From NCBI GenBank assembly GCA_963575745.1, contig CAUYUJ010015694.1, forward strand, positions 251,001-315,000: a stretch of DNA of 64,000 nucleotides, given 5' to 3'. This DNA is from Prorocentrum cordatum (lineage: Eukaryota; Sar; Dinophyceae; Prorocentrales; Prorocentraceae). The stretch's first letter is position 1. Every line of letters starts with the position of its first letter. The position numbers and the translations under genes are program-made. This document shows, piece by piece, positions 40,472 through 50,869 of the stretch. Under the pieces are notes generated by a model. It did not search any database. It worked only from the letters and a program-made list of their open reading frames with translations, and was not told the origin of the DNA.

Positions 40472-40605
40472 GCCGCCGAGGTGCCGCGTGAGGCTTCGGC
40501 CCACCGCTTTAGGTTAGTTCGTCTTTGCGCGGCCCGCTCTGACTCGACTCGCCGATGGCGCTCTCGCCTGCGGCCGCTGACTTAAAAAATATCCCCACCC
40601 ACCCC
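40472..40605 (+). repeat. Dispersed repeat P, copy 2
   Basis: Has GCCGCGTGAGGCTTCGG, GCGGCCGCTGACTTAAAAA and TATCCCCACCCA. A third, more diverged copy ends at about 43172 (GCATCCCCACCCA), and TATCCCCACCCA alone occurs at 39945. SINE-like, but no tRNA-like head was identified. Confidence 0.65.
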
Positions 40606-40619
40606 TTCCCGTCAAAGAG

Positions 40620-41591
40620 ACAGCGGACTCCAACGAACCCATCGCCAACCGTTAAGGCCGACAGCGATGAGGTCGATTTCGGCGACGATGCCCGACCAGT
40701 GGCTTCGCCGCCGCCTGCCGAAGACGCAACAGGTGCAGCCGAGCAGGAAGGCAGTTCCTCCCCACCTTCGCTCGACGCATCTGGCGAAGCGGGCGACGAC
40801 AGCCCTTTCGATGACCCCATGGGCGTCTTCGGGCAAGCTGCGGCGGGCGGGAGCAGGATCGAGCCCTCTAGCGGGGCGCCGGGTGAGGGTGCCCCCCACA
40901 GGCCCAGACACGGCTATGCTGAGGCCAGGGAGAGCAGCGGCTCGCACCGCAGACCAGATCCTGGAGGTCAAGCGGACGCAGACGGCACCCCTGGGGGAGG
41001 CAGAGCGCCGACAACTCCCGCGCGATATGGCACCCCTGGGGACAGGGGACACAGCGGGGCCGCCAGCCGCGCCTTCGACGATCTCGTTGACCCCGTGGAC
41101 GGAGGCCGCATGTACAAGGAGCTGATGAGAAACGTTGACCTTGACAGGGTCGGCGAGCGCCCAGCAGCCAAGAACGCGCGACTCGAGAAGGACTTGGGGG
41201 GCGCGTTCAACGGCGTCTGGCACGCATATGCCAGGAAGCACCCTTCGGGACCAAAGGAATGCCGAAGGGCAACCCGGCACTGAACCCCGAAGCCTCCTGC
41301 CGCAATTTCTTGGGCGCCTGGAAGCGCTGTGGCTTTGACGCCTACGAGCTGGATCGTCAGTTCGAGGTGGGAGTCGACTGGGCCGAGGAGCGCGACAAAT
41401 GGATGGGGCGTCAAGGCAAGGGCGGCCACCAGCCAAAGGGCCGCGCGCCCAGCCCACAGCAGTCCTGGGACTGGGAGAACCGGTCCTGGACACACTCCTG
41501 GGACTCCAGCGACTGGCAGACAGGAGGCAAGCGTGGCGGCGACCACAGCGGCGACGGGAGAGGTGATAAGCGCTCCCGCACATGGCGGTGA
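40620..41591 (+). pseudogene. Hypothetical protein with one frameshift (possibly Gag-like)
   Basis: An open frame reads a Pro/Ser/Asp-rich N-terminus, then a conserved-looking helical part (RMYKELMRNVDLDRVGERPA, about 41108-41170; KDLGGAFNGVWHAYARKHP, about 41190-41245). At about 41250 a +1 change continues KGNPALNPEASCRNFLGAWK and FEVGVDWAEERDKWMG, ending in a Trp/Ser/Gly/Arg-rich tail, stop TGA 41589-41591. The basic, low-complexity tail is Gag-like, but no zinc knuckle or protease is present, so function is not assigned. Confidence 0.45.
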
Positions 41592-41665
41592 TCCATCTTT
41601 CCCCAGACAACCAGTGGCCTTCAGCCACTTCCTGGTAGCACTTTCTGCTTCTCTCCTCTCCTCCT
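41575..41665 (+). repeat. Dispersed repeat Q, copy 1
   Basis: Contains ACATGG.GG.G.TCCATCT and CTTCAGCCACTTCCTGGTAG, both repeated at 42052-42130 in the same order. This overlaps the 3' end of the hypothetical ORF. Confidence 0.65.
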
Positions 41666-42049
41666 GTGTCACCCCGGAGCACGCGGCCTTCGGCCGCCTT
41701 CCTGGCCGCGATACCTGAGTCGCAGTGACGGCGCGGGCAAGGGACGCCAGGTGGCGAAGAGCCACGTTGGCAGCCGCGCTCCCAGGAAGGGCAAGAGGCA
41801 GTGGAAGGCCGTCAGCTCCAGCACTGCGGGCGCGCCCGCCCTTGCTTCACCCTTGTCGCAGCCCGCCGCGCATGCGCGCTCAGGTCGCTGTGGTTTCTTT
41901 GCATAAACTGCAACCTTCAGCTGCTTCCTGGCACCCCGGTATGCCGACCAACAGTGGGCCACTCAGAAGGGGGGCGCCACGCCTTCCCCGCTTGGAGGAC
42001 GGACCCCGCCGCAGACAAGGGGCTTGCGACGGGTGAGGCGACATGCGTT

Positions 42050-42135
42050 CCCACACATGGTGGCGCTCCATCTGCACTCGGCAACCCACTGGCCTTCAGC
42101 CACTTCCTGGTAGCACTTTCTGCCCAGCACCCGCT
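42050..42135 (+). repeat. Dispersed repeat Q, copy 2
   Basis: CTTCAGCCACTTCCTGGTAG and CACTTTCTGC match copy 1. The surrounding sequence to 43060 shows no recognised gene. Confidence 0.65.
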
Positions 42136-43061
42136 GCCCCCCGCCTTCGGGCCCCTTGCAGCGACCTGCTGACAATACCGACGCGTGGACTGCCGCTGGG
42201 GCCGCGGTCCACCTGTCCCAGTTGGCCCATGGCCTCGCTGTAGATGTTTTTCACCGCCCTCGGCGCCTTCTACTCCCCGCGCCTTCGGCAGTTGCCCCGC
42301 TCCGAGCTACCCCGACCCCCACGCGATGACGGCACTGCCACGCTCCGCCCTGGCCGCCCCCTCCTCAGGCAGCCGGGCTCTGCTCCACATGCTCAACTTC
42401 CTGGTTGACGCATGGAGCCCCCGAGTGCACGTGGTTCAACCTGTGCTTTCCTGGCCGTCGGCCGACTGCGTTGACTACATCCACGGTTTATTGGCGGCGG
42501 TGTCCACGGCATTCGTGTTCACCCGTCCTCGTGTTTGAGGCGTGTCCCTGCCCAGTTCCTGGTCAGTTCTCCTGATACGTCGGCGACCTTGTTCGGGAGT
42601 GCACGTGGTCTCCTCAGGAGCGAGCGTGCGACCTCGGTGGCGCCACTCGCGCTGGCTCCTGGTCAGCGACGCCATCCTGGCCATCGGTGACAGCATTACC
42701 TCCTGGAATGTATGACACGCGAGCTGCCCCCCTCAGGGGCTGGGCTCATGGGTGTCTCGTATAATTTATCCCACGTCTTATCCTCACCCTCTACGACCAC
42801 TTGTCAGCGTTGTGCGCGATTTTGGTGGCGCCACTTCCATGCACCAGGTTCCTGGTCTGTGAGTTCTTCCTGGCCTGGCTGGTGTATGCGGTCCTTCGTG
42901 ATGGCGCTCCTGGCTTCATCCTGGCATCGCTCCCGCGCCGTTTTGGCTGCGCCCCAACATCGGTTGGCGAATTTGCACGCGCTCGCTCCTGGACCTGGTT
43001 CCTGGCAGCTGCAGCCCGCGCCACCTCCCGCTTGGGGCGATCTGAGGAGCCGCCTAGGCCT

Positions 43062-43172
43062 CTGTTTGCTGGCGCGTTAGGCAATTCGGTTCGCGCGCGG
43101 CCCGCCCGTTCCGTTTCACGCCGCCTGCGTTTTCGCTTGCGGCTGCGACAAGAAAGCGCATCCCCACCCAAA
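43062..43172 (+). repeat. Dispersed repeat P, copy 3
   Basis: Ends with TTGCGGCTGCGAC, AAGAAAGCG and CATCCCCACCCA, corresponding to the 3' part of copies 1 and 2, with more divergence. Confidence 0.45.
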
Positions 43173-43219
43173 ACAGTCAACAGGCGAGTTGCCTTTTTGA
43201 GCGTTTTGGCTCTAGGTGC

Positions 43220-43560
43220 CTCTGGCAAGTATGCCTCTGGGGATCATGTTGGAGCCATCTTGGGGCCATTTTGGAAACCCTTTGTCGCGTTCATGGAACG
43301 CTCTTGGGGTCCCCTGGGCCCCTCTCGAAACCCTCCTGAGGGTCTCTTGGGCCTCTCTCGGGAGACTTGGAGGCCCTCTCCTCTTATGGACCATCTTGGA
43401 AGCTATCGGTCAAGGGGGGGTCCGAAGTACGCACCCCCGTCGGGGCCCTCAAAATAGCATTTTGGGAACATTTTGGACCGCTTTCGGGGCGGTCGGGCGC
43501 TTTTGGGCCCTTTTTGGGGGCCCTTCGGGCCATATTAGGACCATCGAGCGAGAAAGCAAA
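43220..43560 (+). repeat. CTTGGGG-rich tract
   Basis: Same class as 12160-12390, leading directly into the family L repeat as in the first locus. Confidence 0.7.
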
Positions 43561-43970
43561 GATCATTGATTCTCTTCAGGTGTTGGAAGGCTACGAGGCT
43601 ACGGCCTCCACCTCCACGCCCAAACGGGCACGTGCGGGCGCCCGCGCGGCGCGCGCACGGATCCGGCGTTCGTTCGTTCAGGTGTTGGAAGGATGTTGGC
43701 CTCTGGGGGGTCTCTTTGGGAGGCTCGGAGGGCACTTGGAGCCGTCCTGGGGTAGTCTTGAAGACTCTTGGAGGCATGTTGGAAGCTGTATTGAACCATC
43801 TTGGGCTATCTGGAGCGATCTTGGAGGCTATTTGGGGCCTTCTTCAAGCCATCTTGTGCCACCAACCCCTCGCGAAACGCCCCCTGAAAACCAAGGGGAA
43901 GGGGGTTAGAAGAACGAGCTCCTTAGACCACTCACGCCCAGAGGGCTGGTGGGATTTCGAGGCGAATCCA
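43550..43970 (+). repeat. Dispersed long repeat family L, copy 2 (left part)
   Basis: Has GATGTTGGCCTCTGGGGGGT, CTTGGAGCCGTC, GGAGGCATGTTGGAAGCT, AAGAACGAGCTCCTTAGACC and AGGGCTGGTGGGA in the same order as 12390-12790. The GGTGTTGGAAGG block is doubled here. The right part follows only after the Hint exon, at 44340. Confidence 0.65.
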
Positions 43971-44082
43971 GCCGTGGCGACTAGGACTTCCCGAGGCCCA
44001 CAAAGGAGAAAACGAGGAAAGGATAGCAGTATCGGTATATGTTCCTCCTCTCGTCCTCCTCTTGGCGCCCCTCCCGCCAGAG

Positions 44083-44290
44083 GGACGAGCTGGTGGAGAT
44101 ATCCTTGCCGTCGTCGACCCTGCGCGCGACAGCCGACCACCCCTTCTGGAGCAGAGCGCGCCGCACGCTCGTCTCGAAGCACCCGAACGGCACCAGGGAC
44201 CAGTACGAGCTAGACGCCGAGCTGATGAGCGACACGGAGGAGTTCGAGGACGAGCGCCAGGAGCGAAGGGGAGAGGAACTGCAAGTGACC
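44083..44290 (+). CDS. Hint gene B, third exon
   Basis: Begins after AG 44081-44082 and continues DELVEISLPSSTLRATADHP, then FWSRARRTLVSKHPNGTRDQ and YELDAELMSDTEEFEDERQE. HPFW is the conserved Hint His-Pro motif. The stretch is uninterrupted where gene A has introns 2 and 3. The 3' end is not certain: the open frame runs to TAG 44465-44467 but family L repeat sequence begins near 44340, so the exon must end before that. Confidence 0.72.
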
Positions 44291-44339
44291 ACTGCGCAGC
44301 GTTTGCCTGCACGTTGCAGGGTGCAACTCCTGGGAGGTT

Positions 44340-44460
44340 TAGTTCAGTATCGGCGCTGGTATATCCGTGGTCGAAAAAAAAATATCCGGAGCAATTCAGT
44401 CTCATCGAGTTTGAGATTGGGCTTTCTTCCGGCATTATCCAGCTCAATGGCTTTGTATAC
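44340..44460 (+). repeat. Dispersed long repeat family L, copy 2 (right part)
   Basis: AGTATCGGCGCTGGTATAT, CCGTGGTCGAAAA and ATTATCCAGCTCAAT match 12788-12865 in order. Confidence 0.6.
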
Positions 44461-44694
44461 AGGTTGAATCGCGTTTTCTTACGACGACTTCCCAGGAGTT
44501 GATTCTAACACGTTCACCACGTGTTTTGCTGCCGGGTGCGAGGCCTGGGCGATTTCGTCGGTCAAAGAAGCATAGGTGAGGTACGGAGCCAGGCGCCTCG
44601 GCGGCGCACCGGCAGAAATGATGCCGTGCAGATGTGCACTGGCAGGATGGTGGAAACATCGATCGGCTGCGACTCTCTGCCGGCAGTGAGTGCT

Positions 44695-45182
44695 GCTTTG
44701 AGACCGCGGGAGGTCAGGCAGGAAACGACGATCTTCTTGTGGCGGATGTTGGGGTCCGTATGCGTATTGCGTAATTGTCCGATTGGCCGCTGAGTTTTCC
44801 CACGCGGCGTGGCCACAAGTTAACGACGACAAGGACGAAAGGGGGAGGACGGAGCGAGAGAAAGCGAGGGAGACAACACGGGAGGCCGGAAGAGAGGCAG
44901 GGGAGGGGAGAGGGAGAGGAGGGGCCATGGAACAATTGCCAGTTGTATTGTTTTGAGACTGCGGGAGTTTAGGCAGAGAAACGATGATACATCCGTGACG
45001 GTTGTTGCGTTGCGGGCTGCGAAATTGGCCGTTGAGTTTCCCACGCGGCGTGGCCACATACGACGACGACAACGACAACGACGGCGACGACGACGAGGGG
45101 GGAGAAGGACGGAGCCAGAGAAAGCGAGGGGGAAGACACGGGAGGCCAGGAGAGAGGCGTGGGAGGGGAGAGGGAGCAAGGG
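44695..45182 (+). repeat. Two-unit tandem repeat, period 241 bp
   Basis: CACGCGGCGTGGCCACA at 44801 and 45042; TTTGAGAC.GCGGGAG..AGGCAG and GGAGGCC.G.AGAGAGGC also recur at that spacing. Units include a GAC/GAG-rich stretch. 45182-45660 has no recognised gene. Confidence 0.75.
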
Positions 45183-45659
45183 ACATCGAGCCAAATCAGC
45201 ATACGCAGGGCCTGCCATCGTTCAGGGCAGAATGGACGCAGGGTACCCAGTGTTGTTTGGGCCTCCTGCGCGTGGGCTGGCACCTGTGCCGCTGGGTGCC
45301 CTCGTGGCGCCCCAGGAAGACAGGCGGGTTGGCAGCCCGATCATCGCCCCAGCTCGACGGGGCTGTGGGAGAGACTCTTGCCCTGTGGCTGGCCAGCCAC
45401 AGTAGGTGCGGGCCCGCCGTACCACCCCTGAGAGGCCCGATGGGGTTACTCGAAGGGGTCCCCCGACGTGGGGTCGCGGGAACTGAAGTCCTTGGGCGGC
45501 GGGGTCTCCGCTGCATGAGGCCGGCGGCCAAGTGGGGGTGGTGCCGGTGGCCATGTCCCGGGGTGGCATTTCGAGGCATTTCGCAACGGCGGCGCAGATG
45601 TGACGCCTGGGGCGAGTCTGAGCCGCCGTTCATGTTGCGAGGCCCGACTGCATGTGAAT

Positions 45660-47198
45660 TCATGCAGGCACCTTGGGCACCTCCCTTCGGGTTGTGTCGC
45701 CCAGGAGTTTTGTCCGGGCACATAAAAAAATCTCCCACGCGTGCAGCTCACATCGCCAAGCTCGGGGCGCCTCAGAATCGGGATTGAACCTCAGTTTACG
45801 GACTGGGTGATTCTTTGAAGGCGCAACCATGGAATTGCAGAGTTTCTTCTGGCGCTCGAGAAGGTTTTCGTTCAGATCATGTCCCCCCGTCTGCTCCAGC
45901 ACGCTGCGGTTCGACACTCTTGAGACGTGTGCGCATGGGGCGTGGCAGATCTTCCGGAGGCATTGCACGCGTAACGCATTCAATATGTTCTTGTCGGCTT
46001 TGAGCGCCCAAACGAATTCCAAATTATACAACTGCTTCGTTACCACGATTGATCGATACAGTATGAGCTTCCTCGATTGGGTGATGTTCGCGCGTGACCA
46101 ACAACTTTCAAGGGATTCGAAGATCCCTCTAGTTTCCCTTAGTCTTCGCGTGACTTCAGACTTTGCACTGCACTTGGTGTGACGAAGGCCACACAAGTAT
46201 ACTGTTTGTTCAACCTCCATCAGCGGCTCCCCGCGCGGGTATCGGATGGAACCAGCATTGCGAATCCTCATGAGGATTGTCGTTTTCCAGTTAAGCTTTA
46301 GCCCGTACCATTTACCTTCAGCGATGACCGCATCGAGGAGGGTCCGGAGGTTGACCGCGAAGCTGCCGGTGAGCATCGCGTCGTCCGCGTGTAACAAGTC
46401 TGCGCGCGGATGGAAGCCCAGCTCCTGCATTGTCGGGTGCTCGCCCACCATTAACGCGTCGATGTCGAAAACATTATGGCTTTGATTATGATGAACAGAT
46501 ATGGCGACAACGGGCAATGTTGCACGACGCCGGCTCGGTGGCTGCGCACGCTCGAGTCCTTGGCCAGGTGGCCAGGTCTTGAAGGATGAAATTCCGTTTT
46601 GGGTGGGTGCCAGCAGTCATGTCCACTATGCGGTCGGGTATTCCGAATCTCCGCAATTTTGCAGCAAAGCATTGTGCTTGATCCTGTCGAACGCTTTCGC
46701 CCAGTCCAAGAAGACCGCCACGAGCCTGGGCGACTTCGACGCACGTCGTGTTTCGTACTTCCGCATGGCAATCGATATCGGTTGCATCTTGTTTTTTGTT
46801 GTTTTTCGGTCTAGAACCGAATTGCGCCTGTCTCAGTCTGCCCTCTGCGCCGCCTCGTTGAAGCCGTCGTTGTAACATCCACCCTATAATCGTACAGCCA
46901 ATGCGAAGAAAAGAGATATCGGCCGATTGTTCTCCGGGTTGCTGCTGTCCCTCCTCTTCTTGAGAAGCAGCGCCACCCGTGCGGTGCGCCATTCGTCCGG
47001 TATTTTTTTCTCTTCCCACCACCTCTGGCACAATGGCAATAAGTCGTCTAGGGGTTCTTGCGATCCACGCAAGATCTTCCATAAGTCTGGATGGATTCCG
47101 TCAAGCCCATGTGTTTTCCCCACGGTGGTGGATTTCAAGGCCGCCATGAGTTCACCCATGTCGAACGGGCTCGTGTTGACCAGCAACATGGCGCCCAT
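45660..47198 (-). pseudogene. LINE-3 reverse transcriptase
   Basis: Fingers: GKTHGLDGIHPDLWKIL (about 47120) and PDEWRTARVALLLKKR, then NPENNRPIS. Palm motif C reads LLHADDAML (46394-46368), with HADD where YADD is usual. The thumb continues KWYGLKLNWKTTI and RRLRETRGIFESLESCWSR. Frames change near 46520 and 46900. This is the decayed core that copies RNA at the target site. Confidence 0.8.
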
Positions 47199-47204
47199 CT
47201 CCTA

Positions 47205-47825
47205 GGCCCCAGTCGGCTCGAGTTCTCGGTGAGTTACGCTACATTGCAAGAATTCGAACTAGTCCGCCATCGTGTCTGCGCGCGCACTGTTCTCCACCAG
47301 GTGTCCTGCAGCGTCGCGTATCTGAACAGGTTTTTTAGCGGGCCCTGTCAAGAACCACGCACGGCTGCCCAGGAAGCTCCAGCAGGTTTCTCATCCAGCC
47401 ATCGTTGCTCGTCTTCCTTCACAGATGCCCTGATGTGCTTCATAAGGTCTGTCACCTTGTTTGGAGTCTCACTGGCTCTGACTTGATCTCGCTCCATGAG
47501 TAGATCGGGCGTGAATTTTGGCGTATCCATGATTTTTGGAGCTTCCTGGCCAGGTTGGTAACCAGCTCCCCTGATGCAGACACCATGGTTTGTCGTCGTG
47601 TTGGTCCACTGCAGAAGAGGCACCCGTGTTCCCACTTCTCAGAAGGATATTCTTGCACGGAGTCGTCGTCAGTCACAATTATCGTTGCTGCTGCGCAGCG
47701 GTGCCTGTGTAAAAGTATCTAGAGACAGCCCCAGGCGCAGTTGCAGGAGGAAGTGCCTGGTCGCCCACGGGATGGTTCTGTCCGACCTCAGACTCCGGAT
47801 CCAAAACATCGTATTGGCATCCATC
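47205..47825. other. Linker region of LINE-3, no motif
   Basis: Lies between endonuclease and RT; open stretches on the minus strand but no recognisable domain. Confidence 0.5.
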
Positions 47826-47829
47826 AAAC

Positions 47830-48545
47830 AGTGATCGGTTTGGGCAAAGCCCTCGTCGTCGATGGCATCCATCTTCTACGCTTGCGGCGAGTAAGACGTC
47901 ATCAATTGGCCGTCAGGCAGTTCGAGGAATTTGTTGGCGACCTTCGTCTCGGCAGCCCGGCATGCGTCTATGAGCAAGTCTCTGATCGTTCTCTTCCGAT
48001 TCTTCAGCCACCTCGACTTGAAGACGAAATCACCCAACAATGCATCTTCCCCCGGCCCTTTGCCAAAGAGCTTCGAGTTAAAGTCACCGATTGCGATTGT
48101 CGTGTTGTGTTTGCTTGCGGGCCGCCATGCGTCTGTGAGAGAATCAAGAAAATATTGCCGATCTTCAAGACTATGTACAGCGTGCGGGGCGTAACAACGC
48201 ATGACCGCAGGAATCCCGCCACGCACATTCAGCCTCAACGCAGCGAGCCTGGCACAAATACGTTTGAAACTGACCACGGCTACGGTTGCACGCGCTGCAA
48301 CTGCAAAGCCGATGCCAGAATAGAAGCGCCCATCATGGTGTTCTGATGTCCACTACGAAACCACTGTCCACAAAGTGCGACGTCTGTGATGCTTGTCTCT
48401 CGGATGCAAAGAATGTCGATGCCGAGGCGAGTCATGTGATGAGATAGCCCAGGTAGCTTGTTGAAATCTCTTCCAAAACCTTCAACATTCCGTGTTGCCA
48501 GAATTTGTTCGGTTAGTGGCGTATAATTGCGCTTGGTACATCCCC
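47830..48545 (-). pseudogene. LINE-3 endonuclease domain
   Basis: On the minus strand: ILATRNVEGFGRDF near 48500, IDILCIRETSI with the metal-binding Glu near 48410, AIGDFNSKLFG near 48090 (catalytic Asp and Asn) and TDHCLM near 47835 with the final Asp-His pair. The four motifs are in the order expected for apurinic-type endonucleases but lie in three different frames. Decayed. Confidence 0.75.
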
Positions 48546-48714
48546 ATGTGTTTCCGGAGCGATGTCTCCAACGATTGGGGTCGTCTAGTGGTTCCATGGG
48601 TCGAGGTAATTCCCTACCTAGGCTCTGCCTAGAAGGGTTCTTACTCGCTTGGCTTGAAGGGGCCGGGCGGTGGAAACCGCCCCGGGCGGTTCCCCCAGTC
48701 CCCTGGGAGCCAAG

Positions 48715-49165
48715 CAAAAGCAACAGCAAAGGTAAAAGCAAACGCGCGGTTCCCCCAGTTGCGCTCCTTGGGTGCCAAGCAAAAGCAAAAGCAAAAGCAA
48801 AGGCAAAAGTGAAGGCAAAAGCGAAGGCAAAGCAAAAGCATAGCATAGCATAGCATAGCGCAGCATAGCATAGCGCAGCATAGCATAGTCTAGCCTAGCC
48901 CAGCCCAGCATAGCATTGCGCAGCATAGCAGAGCAGAGCAGAGCAGAGCAGCGCATAGCATAGCATAGCGCAGCATAGCACACCCGGTGAGCGAATGCAA
49001 AAACATGCGTGTGTGTGTGTGTGTGTCTGTGCGCAGGCAAAGCAAAAGCAAAACCGAGCAATAACAAAAGCAAAGCAAAAGCAACAGCAAAAGCAAAAGC
49101 AAAGGCAAAGGCAAAAGCAAAGGCAAGAGCAAAAGCAAAGTCAATGCAAAGCAAAAGCAAAACCA
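48715..49165. repeat. AAAGCA and TAGCA simple repeats
   Basis: (AAAGCA)n at 48775-48840, (TAGCA)n with CGCAG variants at 48838-48980, a (TG)n run at 49009-49028, then AAAGCA/AACAGC repeats to 49165. All long frames here are artefacts. Confidence 0.93.
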
Positions 49166-49173
49166 ATGCGAAA

Positions 49174-49395
49174 GTTTAGATGTAGGTGTAGGTGTAGATG
49201 TGGATGTAGGTGTAGATGTAGATGCAGATGTAGGTGTAGATGTAGATGTAGATGTGAGTCTCGCTGTTGATGTAGATGTAGGTGTAGATGCAGGTGTAGA
49301 TGTAGCTGTAGGTGTAGGTGTAGATGTAGGTGTAGGTCTAGATGTAGATGTAGGTGTCGATGTAGATGTAGGTGTAGATATAGATGTAGATGTAA
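49174..49395 (+). repeat. GATGTA/GGTGTA hexamer minisatellite
   Basis: About 37 units alternating GTAGAT and GTAGGT; read as protein it gives Val-Asp-Val-Gly strings. Confidence 0.93.
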
Positions 49396-49517
49396 AGAAC
49401 TCCCCAGTGCCCCGTCCTCATCTCCGTGCCTGCTTGCTTTTGCTGCTGTCTCGGCGACTTGCTGCCTGCTTCTGCTGCTGCTTCACTTACGGCGTGGTGT
49501 TGGCGGTTCTGGCGCTA

Positions 49518-49521
49518 CTAT

Positions 49522-49578
<57 letters not shown>

Positions 49579-49610
49579 CGCTACTGCTACTGCTACTGCT
49601 ACTGCTACGA
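49518..49610. repeat. CTA trinucleotide microsatellite
   Basis: About 20 ACT units followed by ACTGCT. 49640-50190 has no recognised gene. Confidence 0.92.
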
Positions 49611-50198
49611 CGATGAGAAGAAGGAGGAGGACGGCGCTTACCGCTCCTAGTAATGTTGCTTTCCTAGAGGCTCCAAATCCTAGGTAGGGTCGCACTGGGA
49701 TAATTTTGCTTGATCCGCGGCTCCCGTTAAATAATCGACACGTATGGGGGGCGTCGTGGGTTGCCCAAAGCGTTGCCGCCAACGGCCGTGAGTTCCGTCG
49801 CTGGGTTCTGGAGACAATAGTGGACAACATCGCCCCAAAAATCCGGAGAAATTGTCTTACATTAGTTGCGAATCGTCGGCTACAGTGTCGGGATGGGTCG
49901 ACAGCGGCCGCGGTCCTTAGTGGGATCCTCTGCCTCTTCCTTTCAGTCCCTTCGAAGAGCGCTCAATGATACCCTTGCATTTGTCGATGCCTTGAACATC
50001 AGGAGAATCCTGGAACTATTCAAAATTCTGCTAGTCCTCCCACTTCGGGGTAATGTCGTGTTGTTGCTGTGCACGGTCAGCGCCTAATTTCCTCCGACGT
50101 ACATTGTGCAAGGCTCTTGGTCCACAACCCAGATCCGGTATGTAAGATTGAACCGTCTTTTGCGTAGGTATCTGACACCAAACAACACTTGCGTTCGC

Positions 50199-50326
50199 GG
50201 CTCCGCGCGGATGCCTTGGATCGGCGTTGGACCACTTTGGCGTCGCCTCCTGCGCCGCCCCCCGGCGCGCTTCGTGCGCCAGGGAGGGGGGGCCAGGGCC
50301 GACCAAAGACGTCCGCGCGGACCTCC
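50199..50326 (+). repeat. TIR family 3, copy 3 (128 bp)
   Basis: Left end GGCTCCGCGCGGATG, right end GTCCGCGCGGACCTCC; the GGATCGGCGTTGG core is shared with copies 1 and 2. Confidence 0.6.
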
Positions 50327-50334
50327 ACAAATAT

Positions 50335-50646
50335 GTGTGCGTATGTCTGCATGTGTAGATACATGTATATATGTATACACAACTATACTTACTACAGATA
50401 TGTATGTGCACTTGAATACAGCGCATGTGTATGACTATAGGTGTCGATGCGCAGACGTACATACTTACATACATATATAAATACATGCATGGTGGCAGGC
50501 ATGCATACATACACATACGTAGATCAGGACAGACAGACAGGCATGCATACATACATGAATACATGCATGCATACATGCGTACGTACGTGCGTGCGTACAT
50601 ACATACATACATAACTACATACGTTCACACACACACATGTATACAT

Positions 50647-50677
<31 letters not shown>

Positions 50678-50795
50678 CATGCATACAGTTGTGTGTATGT
50701 AAATGTATGAATGTACATGCAGGCAGGCAGTCAGACAGATAGACAGACAGACAGACAGATGTGTGTGTTTCCATATGTGTATATATATATAATGC
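50335..50795. repeat. CATA, CAGA and TG-type microsatellite cluster
   Basis: Includes ACATAC runs, (ACAG)n at 50646-50680 and (CAGA)n at 50740-50760. The Tyr/Met/Cys-rich frames are artefacts. Confidence 0.92.
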
Positions 50796-50869
50796 ATTCC
50801 TACTCTTATAGTTCGATTACCCGGAACCCCCCCACCCCCCAAACCGGACCCCCCCCCAGGGACGCCCCC

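Larger units (their letters stand above)
39178..44082 (+). other. Intron of Hint gene B (GC-AG, about 4.9 kb)
   Basis: Defined by the in-frame join above; acceptor AG at 44081-44082. It contains a TIR family 3 copy, pyrimidine-rich sequence (39550-39830), dispersed repeats, a hypothetical ORF (40620-41591) and repeat families G and L. If the ORF inside is a transposable-element gene this is a host intron that has swallowed it. Confidence 0.6.
45660..48560 (-). mobile_element. LINE-3: decayed non-LTR retrotransposon, minus strand
   Basis: Read on the minus strand it has endonuclease then RT, with no RNase H seen and the frame broken many times. The endonuclease is at the right-hand (48.5 kb) end. 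Left end near 45660, where the RT frame stops. No target-site duplication or poly(A) was found. The 5' flank (48.7-49.2 kb) is simple repeat. Confidence 0.82.

Noticed and set aside
49174-49395. Val-Asp-Val-Gly repeat protein
   Set aside because: Pure hexamer minisatellite, next to other simple repeats; no evidence of expression.
50335-50795. Minus-strand Tyr/Met/Cys-rich proteins (MYVCMYA type)
   Set aside because: Translation of CATA/CAGA microsatellites.
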